Shown here in pieces: positions 1-4,701 of a stretch of 7,292 nucleotides of DNA. The stretch's first letter is position 1. Every line of letters starts with the position of its first letter. A program made the position numbers and the translations under genes. Below the pieces are notes generated by a model. It saw nothing but the letters and a program-made list of their open reading frames with translations, ran no database searches and was not told where the DNA came from. The stretch comes from an uncultured Prevotella sp. (GTDB lineage: Bacteria > Bacteroidota > Bacteroidia > Bacteroidales > Bacteroidaceae), in NCBI GenBank assembly GCA_905372445.1, contig CAJPPF010000112.1:1-7292 (forward strand), written 5' to 3'.

Positions 1-195
1 ACATATTATATAATGTGAAATTGGTTTAACAAATACAACATATTCTTACATGACAGAGAAATATTTCGCATAACAAGGCTTTTCCTCTTTAGTAATAAAA
101 ACGCACTGCAGTCTATTGACCGATTGGGGGTAAATATCATTTTATTTTTGATTCAAGAGGGAAACATATTTATGTCATGTCCGACACACAAAGTA
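1..195. other. A/T-rich intergenic stretch with no supported gene
   Basis: This is the region downstream of the cyd operon terminator. I see no reading frame with recognisable protein character, no RNA gene and no substantial repeat. One TATTTTTG at 143-150 on the plus strand resembles a -7 element but lacks a well-spaced -33 partner. The stretch probably continues into the intergenic space or leader of a gene outside the window. Confidence 0.6.
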
Positions 196-221
196 AAGAG
201 GTAGGAAAATACCTACCTCTT
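196..221 (-). terminator. Terminator of the cyd operon, overlapping the cydB stop codon
   Basis: A perfect 10-bp inverted repeat (AAGAGGTAGG with CCTACCTCTT) encloses a six-base loop. The last two bases of the cydB stop codon form the first two pairs of the stem. In minus-strand RNA the stem is followed by UACUUUG, an interrupted U tract. In plus-strand RNA the stem would be followed by AUUUUCGUUUUG, so the element could work in both directions, although no plus-strand gene is seen to its left. Confidence 0.8.
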
Positions 222-1311
222 ATTTTCGTTTTGTCATCTTGTACCATACCCAGGCAATATATGCTACGACAAATGGTATAGCAAGACTGACGAAACTCAT
301 TGTCTTCAATGTAAACTCTGACGAAGAAGAGTTGTAGATGGTTAGCGACGATGCCATGTCGGCTGATGATGGATAATACGGAGTACCGAAATATCCAGCT
401 GTCCAGAATAAAGCAAGTACCACCATAACCGTGCCCAGTCCTGCGTACCAAATACCTTTTCTCATCTTTGTGAAAAGTGTGATGACTATAGCATACAGTA
501 CAAAGACAGTACCGACGAGGAAGAATGCCAATGTGACGAAACTTCCAAAGAGATTATGGAAGTATTTATTCTCTACGACCTTGAACTCATGCAAGCCTAT
601 GGTAGCGTAGCCGTCAACAGTTAACAACACACCTACAGTTACAAGGAAAAGTATTACGAAAATAACCGCATTCCATAGTAGATGACGCTTATTCCATGCT
701 GTTGTTTCCTCATCTTCAACCTGATTGATAAACCATAAATTGGCAAGAACACGTGTAAGGAATAGGACCATTATGCCAAACAGTACTACACGCCAGTCGG
801 CGAGCGCTTCTATGCCGTGTAGTGGCCCCCACTGCGAAATAACAGGTGACGAGGAGTCAAGCAGGTTACTCTTCTGTACGGAAAAATCACTGCCGAAAAA
901 GAATGTGCTCACTGCTCCTCCAAGTAGTATTGGTCCTAATATTCCATTGAGGAAAAGGAAAGTGTCGTATGTCTTACGTCCTAAAAGATTGCCCTCTGCA
1001 CCACGGTATTTATAGCTAACTGCCTGCACTACAAAACCAAAGAGGATGAGCATCCAAAGCCAGTAAGCTCCACCGAAACTGGTGGAATAAAATAATGGGA
1101 ATGAGGCGAAGAAAGCTCCACCGAAGGTGACAAGCATCGTGAAAGTCAATTCCCAACGATGGGCTATTGTATAAATCAAATCCTCACGCTGCGACTGTTT
1201 CATCTGTGGAATCATTGACTGTCCTCCCTGTACAAAGAGCAGGAAGACAAGGAGTGCTCCTAATACACTTATAAGGAGCCACCAGTATTCTTGATAAAAT
1301 TCGTATGTCAT
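220..1311 (-). CDS. cydB: Cytochrome bd ubiquinol/menaquinol oxidase subunit II
   Basis: CydB is the haem-free partner that pairs with CydA in the membrane and stabilises its haems. The 363-residue product has about eight or nine hydrophobic spans. Recognisable regions are WWLL at 10-13, FGGAFFASFPLFY at 63-75, GNLLGRKTYDTFLFLNG at 107-123 and the conserved C-terminal run SLTIYNSSSSEFTLKTMSF at 322-340. The ATG at 1311 is preferred: it lies four bases after the cydA stop, aligns with the usual MTYEF-type start, and has a weak AAGG nine bases upstream. The in-frame ATG at 1332 would overlap cydA and add seven unrelated residues. Compared with E. coli CydB, the acidic DGFD motif is replaced by QGGQ (28-31) and the Asp58 position is Glu54. 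I believe these are features of the Bacteroidota branch. Tight spacing indicates translation coupled to cydA. Confidence 0.95.
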   Translation of the reverse strand: MTYEFYQEYWWLLISVLGALLVFLLFVQGGQSMIPQMKQSQREDLIYTIAHRWELTFTMLVTFGGAFFASFPLFYSTSFGGAYWLWMLILFGFVVQAVSYKYRGAEGNLLGRKTYDTFLFLNGILGPILLGGAVSTFFFGSDFSVQKSNLLDSSSPVISQWGPLHGIEALADWRVVLFGIMVLFLTRVLANLWFINQVEDEETTAWNKRHLLWNAVIFVILFLVTVGVLLTVDGYATIGLHEFKVVENKYFHNLFGSFVTLAFFLVGTVFVLYAIVITLFTKMRKGIWYAGLGTVMVVLALFWTAGYFGTPYYPSSADMASSLTIYNSSSSEFTLKTMSFVSLAIPFVVAYIAWVWYKMTKRK

Positions 1312-1315
1312 AATA

Positions 1316-2884
1316 TTAAGCCTTGTCGGCAATTTCGTTGTTATTCTTTATAACCTTGAGCATAATTCTAACTTCAGCAATTAGAAGCACTGTGAAAAGT
1401 AGTGCAAAGATGCTGAAAGTAGTGATAACCTGCGATGCAGAGAGACTTGAGATGGCAGCGTTGACAGGGAGTATATCCTGAATAGTCCACGGCTGTCTGC
1501 CCACTTCTGCCACTATCCATCCACACTGGTGACAGATGTAGGTCAATGGTATAGTGATGAGTGCAATCCAAGGGAACAGCATGATGTTGCCTACACGTAA
1601 TGTCATCCACTGCTGGCGCTTATAAACAATGAAAATTACAGCAATGAAGAATACCAAGAGATATGCACCGATAATAACCATCACATGGAAGGAATAGAAC
1701 ACAAGAGGCACATTAGGTATAGCCTCACTTACATCATTAAAATATCCGTAGCCAAAGAATTGATAGTCCTTCTTTAGAGCATTCTCTGCATTATACATGG
1801 CTGCGCTGTCACCTTTTGCTTTTGCATCATTAAAACGCTTCAGGGCAGCATGGGCTGACTTGCCACGTGTGATACGTTCTGCATAAGGCACTGTATTTAC
1901 TTCCTTGCCATCGATGATATCCTTGCCATCTATTATGTCCTTTATGCCTGGTATGTATGCGTTCATGTCATGACGTCCAAGCAATGACAGACCTTTTGGA
2001 ATTGCAATTTCGAATAACATAGGATCTTCGTCATTATCGTAAGTCTTGTCTGGGTTGATTATGCCAAAACCTATTAGTTTCGTACCAGCCTTGCCTTCGT
2101 AGAGCCCTTCCATAGCAGCAAGCTTCATAGGCTGAGCTTTCGTTACCTCTACGGCAGAACCGTCACCGGTGAAGATAGTCAGGCAAATGCCAATAAGTCC
2201 TACCAATCCTCCTACTTTAATAGACTTCATGGCAAACTCCTTGTTACGTCCACGAAGTAGATACCATGAGCTGACTCCAACGACAAATACTCCACCAAGG
2301 CTCCAAGCAGAGAGAACCGTATGGAAGAATTTATTTACTGCAACAGGCGAGAAAGCCACATCCGTGAAGCTGACCATTACATTACGCATCTGCTCAGCAG
2401 AGAACTCCATGCCGGCTGGATATTGCATCCATGCGTTTGCAACGAGTATCCACCACGCTGATAATGTTGCTCCGAATGCTGTCAGCCATGTAGCAGCGAG
2501 ATGCTGACCAGGTGAGAATTTCTGCCAGCCGAAGAACATCACAGCAAAGAACGTTGACTCCATAAAGAATGCAAAGATACCCTCGATGGCAAGTGGGGCA
2601 CCAAAGATGTCACCTACAAACCATGAATAGTTCGACCAGTTCGTACCAAACTCGAACTCAAGGATAATTCCCGTTGCAACACCAATGGCAAAGTTTACGC
2701 CAAACAGTGTCATCCAAAACTTGCAGATACGAAGCCATTCTTCGTTCTTTGTACGATAATAGATGGTCTCAAGTATGGCGACTACCATTCCAAGACCTAA
2801 TGTCAAAGGTACAAACAGCCAGTGGTAGCCAGCTGTGAGAGCAAACTGCGCTCTCGACCATTCTACAACATTGATTAAATCCAT
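1316..2884 (-). CDS. cydA: Cytochrome bd ubiquinol/menaquinol oxidase subunit I
   Basis: CydA carries the quinol-oxidation site and all three haems (b558, b595, d) of cytochrome bd, the inner-membrane oxidase that reduces oxygen to water and contributes to proton motive force. At 522 residues it is full length, with about nine membrane spans. Visible key residues, with E. coli equivalents, are His21 (His19), Glu101 and Glu109 in GAPLAIEG and FFMEST (Glu99, Glu107), His188 (His186) and Met402 (Met393). The Q-loop has Lys254 and Glu259 in MKLAAMEG, and Trp456, Glu460 and GRQPW lie at 456-466. The long stretch between about 254 and 395 resembles a long-Q-loop enzyme. His400 occupies the place of E. 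coli Arg391. A six-residue tandem repeat lies at 315-326. The leader before the ATG is A-rich, with no Shine-Dalgarno sequence. In strict anaerobes of this phylum the enzyme supports use of nanomolar oxygen. Confidence 0.97.
   Translation of the reverse strand: MDLINVVEWSRAQFALTAGYHWLFVPLTLGLGMVVAILETIYYRTKNEEWLRICKFWMTLFGVNFAIGVATGIILEFEFGTNWSNYSWFVGDIFGAPLAIEGIFAFFMESTFFAVMFFGWQKFSPGQHLAATWLTAFGATLSAWWILVANAWMQYPAGMEFSAEQMRNVMVSFTDVAFSPVAVNKFFHTVLSAWSLGGVFVVGVSSWYLLRGRNKEFAMKSIKVGGLVGLIGICLTIFTGDGSAVEVTKAQPMKLAAMEGLYEGKAGTKLIGFGIINPDKTYDNDEDPMLFEIAIPKGLSLLGRHDMNAYIPGIKDIIDGKDIIDGKEVNTVPYAERITRGKSAHAALKRFNDAKAKGDSAAMYNAENALKKDYQFFGYGYFNDVSEAIPNVPLVFYSFHVMVIIGAYLLVFFIAVIFIVYKRQQWMTLRVGNIMLFPWIALITIPLTYICHQCGWIVAEVGRQPWTIQDILPVNAAISSLSASQVITTFSIFALLFTVLLIAEVRIMLKVIKNNNEIADKA
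1907..1942 (-). repeat. 18-bp tandem duplication inside cydA
   Basis: Codons 315-320 and 321-326 both encode KDIIDG, and a further Lys follows. The two DNA units differ at three third-codon positions (GAC/GAT, ATA/ATC, ATA/ATC), so the duplication is not recent or has been kept at the protein level. It lies in the variable second part of the Q-loop, outside the haem ligands. Confidence 0.8.
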
Positions 2885-2922
2885 TTTTGCTTAGGTTTAT
2901 AAATAATTGTTCTTGTAATATA

Positions 2923-3138
2923 CTATCTTGGTGCGATAAGATTGGTTCGCACGATGTCTGCCTTCTGCTCGTCACTGCCTTTTAGCACTGGCTGAAAGAA
3001 GAAAACTTTCAGAATTGCAAACATTATAAATAGTTTGATAAATATGATGAGCCATAACGTACGTCCTATGGTCATCGACCGAAAACCATCATAGTAGAAT
3101 CGCCACACACGATAGAATATGTTTCTCCGTTCTTTCAT
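2923..3138 (-). CDS. DUF4492 family single-span membrane protein, first gene of the cyd operon
   Basis: This 71-residue protein resembles the DUF4492 family, which is known from Bacteroidota and has no established function. The N-terminal 26 residues are strongly basic and aromatic (FYRVWRFYYDGFRSMTIGR is the family-like core). One hydrophobic segment follows at about 27-48, with Lys35 and Lys44 within it, and then a short polar tail with no further span. By the positive-inside rule the N-terminus should face the cytoplasm. I chose the ATG at 3138. An in-frame ATG at 3243 would add 35 residues, but it lies upstream of the predicted transcription start and inside the preceding terminator hairpin. 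The gene ends 38 bases before cydA and shares its promoter, so it is probably cotranscribed with the oxidase genes. A role as an accessory subunit or assembly factor of cytochrome bd is an inference from position, size and topology. Confidence 0.85.
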   Translation of the reverse strand: MKERRNIFYRVWRFYYDGFRSMTIGRTLWLIIFIKLFIMFAILKVFFFQPVLKGSDEQKADIVRTNLIAPR

Positions 3139-3157
3139 TAAATTATTTTTTGCGGAG

Positions 3158-3186
3158 CAAAGATAGTATATTTTTTTAAAAACAAA
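3158..3186 (-). promoter_or_regulatory. Bacteroidota-type promoter of the DUF4492-cydA-cydB operon
   Basis: Read on the minus strand, TTTG (3186-3183) serves as the -33 element and TATCTTTG (3165-3158) matches the -7 consensus TAnnTTTG of the Bacteroidota primary sigma factor exactly. They are separated by a 17-base A/T-rich spacer, slightly shorter than the usual 19-21. Transcription would begin at about 3150-3153, giving a leader of only about 12-15 bases before the ATG at 3138. This position excludes the longer upstream reading of the DUF4492 gene. No regulator-binding site is obvious. Confidence 0.8.
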
Positions 3187-3198
3187 TAATCCATGCAC

Positions 3199-3256
3199 AA
3201 AAAACAGAGAATCTCTATGGATGGCAGTGAAAAAACCTCCCAATATGATTCTCCGT
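3199..3256 (-). terminator. Intrinsic terminator of the TPR gene
   Basis: In minus-strand RNA, bases 3256-3247 (ACGGAGAATC) pair with 3213-3204 (GATTCTCTGT) in a 10-bp stem with one G-U pair, and the stem runs directly into a six-base U tract (3204-3199). The long loop can fold further through TGGGAGG with CCATCCA, with one mismatch and one G-U pair. The hairpin begins about 40 bases after the TPR stop codon and ends just before the next promoter, so it isolates the TPR gene from the downstream cyd operon. Confidence 0.85.
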
Positions 3257-3295
3257 TTTGATGCTAATATTTTATTTTCTTGCAGACAGTGTGAT

Positions 3296-4549
3296 TTACT
3301 TATTCTGCAATGCTTCTACTTCCTTTGTCTTGGCATCGTCCTCACCATATATATTATAATAGCACTGATATAGAGGATAAGCCCAGTTTGCGCGTTCACG
3401 TTCAGGATCTATCTCACGTGCTTTCTCAAGATATGGCATTGACTCTTTAAGAATTGCAATCTGGGTATCGTATGTCTCCGCAGCTGCAGCCTTAGAGTTG
3501 TAGCAGAAACCGATATATGTAAAGATGAGAGCCTTCTGCTTCTCCTCTTGAACTGTACAATCAAGTGATTTCTTGAAAGAAGCAATTGCGTCGTCATACT
3601 TCTGAGCATTCATTGCATTCTGTCCTTTCATAGCCCATGCTGTGAAGTTGTTAGGATCACTTGCCAGACGCTCTTCTATAAGTTTTTCCTGCTGATCGGT
3701 GTATCCAAGATTGTTGTACCACTGAGCAAGTTGTGCGAAAACATCGTTGTTTTTGGGATACTTCTGTGCGATTTCCTTGAGTTGATCAAGGCAACGAAGT
3801 GAATCCTCGTGTGTCTTGACATCCTGCTCGATGAGATACATTTTAAGCTGTAAGCCTTCCTTCTCCTTAGCAGGGTCCTGCATTACAACTTCAGCGTATG
3901 TGATAGCCTTCTTGAGTTCGCCTGCCTGGAAAGAGCATATAGAAGCAACACGGGCAACCTCTGAGAGATACTGGTCACCAATGCCCTCTGGATTTTGCTT
4001 TGCCTGAGAAGCAATAACATCCTTGAAGAGATCTGATACACCTGTTGTTACATACATGCCATAGTAATCAGCCGCTTTCTTTATATCCTCTGCCTGCTGA
4101 GCATCCTGTCCACCATTAATGATATTGACGCGGAGTGGGTTAAGGCGACCTGCGTTTTTGCTGCGGAACTTTGGATCAACCTTGCCTTTTTCGTTAGGCT
4201 GAGCATCGTACTTGTCGCAGACAAGTGCATCTTGCAGAGTAACATAAAGATCATTGTAGAAAGCGTTCATATCAACCTTTTCCTTTGGCGCTTGTCCCAT
4301 TTGTTCCATTGCCTGGCTGGTAGTGATTGTAGCATGAGCCTCTGATACGCTTTTGTAAGAGATGTCTACGAGCTTAGCATAAGCCTGTGCATTCTCTGCT
4401 GCTGTCATAGATGCCTCATTAGTTTTAATGAGTGACTGAGCTTCAGCATAGGTCTTTGCCTTCTTGATTTGTTTAAGAGCAGCAGGATTCTGTGCAGATG
4501 CATATGTTGCAAATAATGCAGCAAATGCGATAGTCATTAATTTTTTCAT
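3296..4549 (-). CDS. Secreted tetratricopeptide repeat protein
   Basis: This 417-residue protein is probably exported to the periplasm; its specific function is unknown. Residues 1-19 form a Sec signal peptide: a basic MKK start, a hydrophobic core, and a cleavage site ASA before Gln20. There is no lipobox cysteine, so it is not a lipoprotein. Helical TPR-like units are visible in the C-terminal half. The clearest is at about 301-334 (WAMKGQNAMNAQKYDDAIASFKKSL). A weaker one lies at 267-300, a third spans about 340-392 with an insertion and ends in the typical EKAREIDPE, and a degenerate one lies at about 194-228. The N-terminal region (20-180) is helical and matches no family I recognise. 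TPR arrays usually bind proteins or peptides, so a role as an envelope scaffold is an inference. The start is well supported by the signal peptide. The gene is 152 bases from gyrA and has its own strong terminator. Confidence 0.88.
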   Translation of the reverse strand: MKKLMTIAFAALFATYASAQNPAALKQIKKAKTYAEAQSLIKTNEASMTAAENAQAYAKLVDISYKSVSEAHATITTSQAMEQMGQAPKEKVDMNAFYNDLYVTLQDALVCDKYDAQPNEKGKVDPKFRSKNAGRLNPLRVNIINGGQDAQQAEDIKKAADYYGMYVTTGVSDLFKDVIASQAKQNPEGIGDQYLSEVARVASICSFQAGELKKAITYAEVVMQDPAKEKEGLQLKMYLIEQDVKTHEDSLRCLDQLKEIAQKYPKNNDVFAQLAQWYNNLGYTDQQEKLIEERLASDPNNFTAWAMKGQNAMNAQKYDDAIASFKKSLDCTVQEEKQKALIFTYIGFCYNSKAAAAETYDTQIAILKESMPYLEKAREIDPERERANWAYPLYQCYYNIYGEDDAKTKEVEALQNK

Positions 4550-4643
4550 ATTAATTTGATTTGAATTGATATTCCAAATGTTTCTGTTATAACGGTTATG
4601 ATATGTAGATGTTGTATTTACGTCTATTTTTTAATAACTGAAT

Positions 4644-4679
4644 AATCTCAAAGCCGGAGATTTAATCCGACCTGAGATT
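4644..4679 (-). terminator. Hairpin after gyrA, probable terminator
   Basis: A 14-bp stem with a 7-base loop starts 22 bases after the gyrA stop. The outer seven pairs (AATCTCA with TGAGATT) are perfect. The inner seven pairs follow a one-base bulge. Two of the inner pairs are G-U wobbles only in the minus-strand RNA and would be A-C mismatches in a plus-strand RNA, which fits transcription from gyrA. The following bases are U-rich but interrupted (ATTCAGTTATT), so termination may be partial and some readthrough into the TPR gene is possible. It could also act as a 3'-end stabiliser or a leader structure. Confidence 0.55.
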
Positions 4680-4701
4680 TTGTAGTCTTTTTAATTACGT
4701 A

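Noticed and set aside
1..16. Near-palindrome at the left edge
   Set aside because: It is short, A/T-only in its core and needs a bulge to pair, which is expected by chance in A/T-rich DNA.
143..150. Possible plus-strand promoter element TATTTTTG
   Set aside because: TTG candidates upstream are spaced 16 or 24 bases away, outside the normal range, and transcription would run straight into the cydB terminator and antisense to cydB.
164..175. Short inverted repeat ACATATTTATGT
   Set aside because: The arms are only four bases, too weak to call a regulatory site or terminator.
170..451. A 93-residue minus-strand frame across the end of cydB
   Set aside because: It overlaps cydB in another frame, spans the terminator hairpin, and has no protein-like family features.
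1312..1332. An earlier cydB start overlapping the end of cydA
   Set aside because: The extra seven residues (MPTRLNI) come from the cydA 3' end in another frame, and the ATG at 1311 gives the usual CydB N-terminus.
3139..3243. A 35-residue N-terminal extension of the DUF4492 protein from an upstream in-frame ATG
   Set aside because: It lies inside the TPR terminator and upstream of the predicted transcription start, and the extra residues do not belong to the family-like core.
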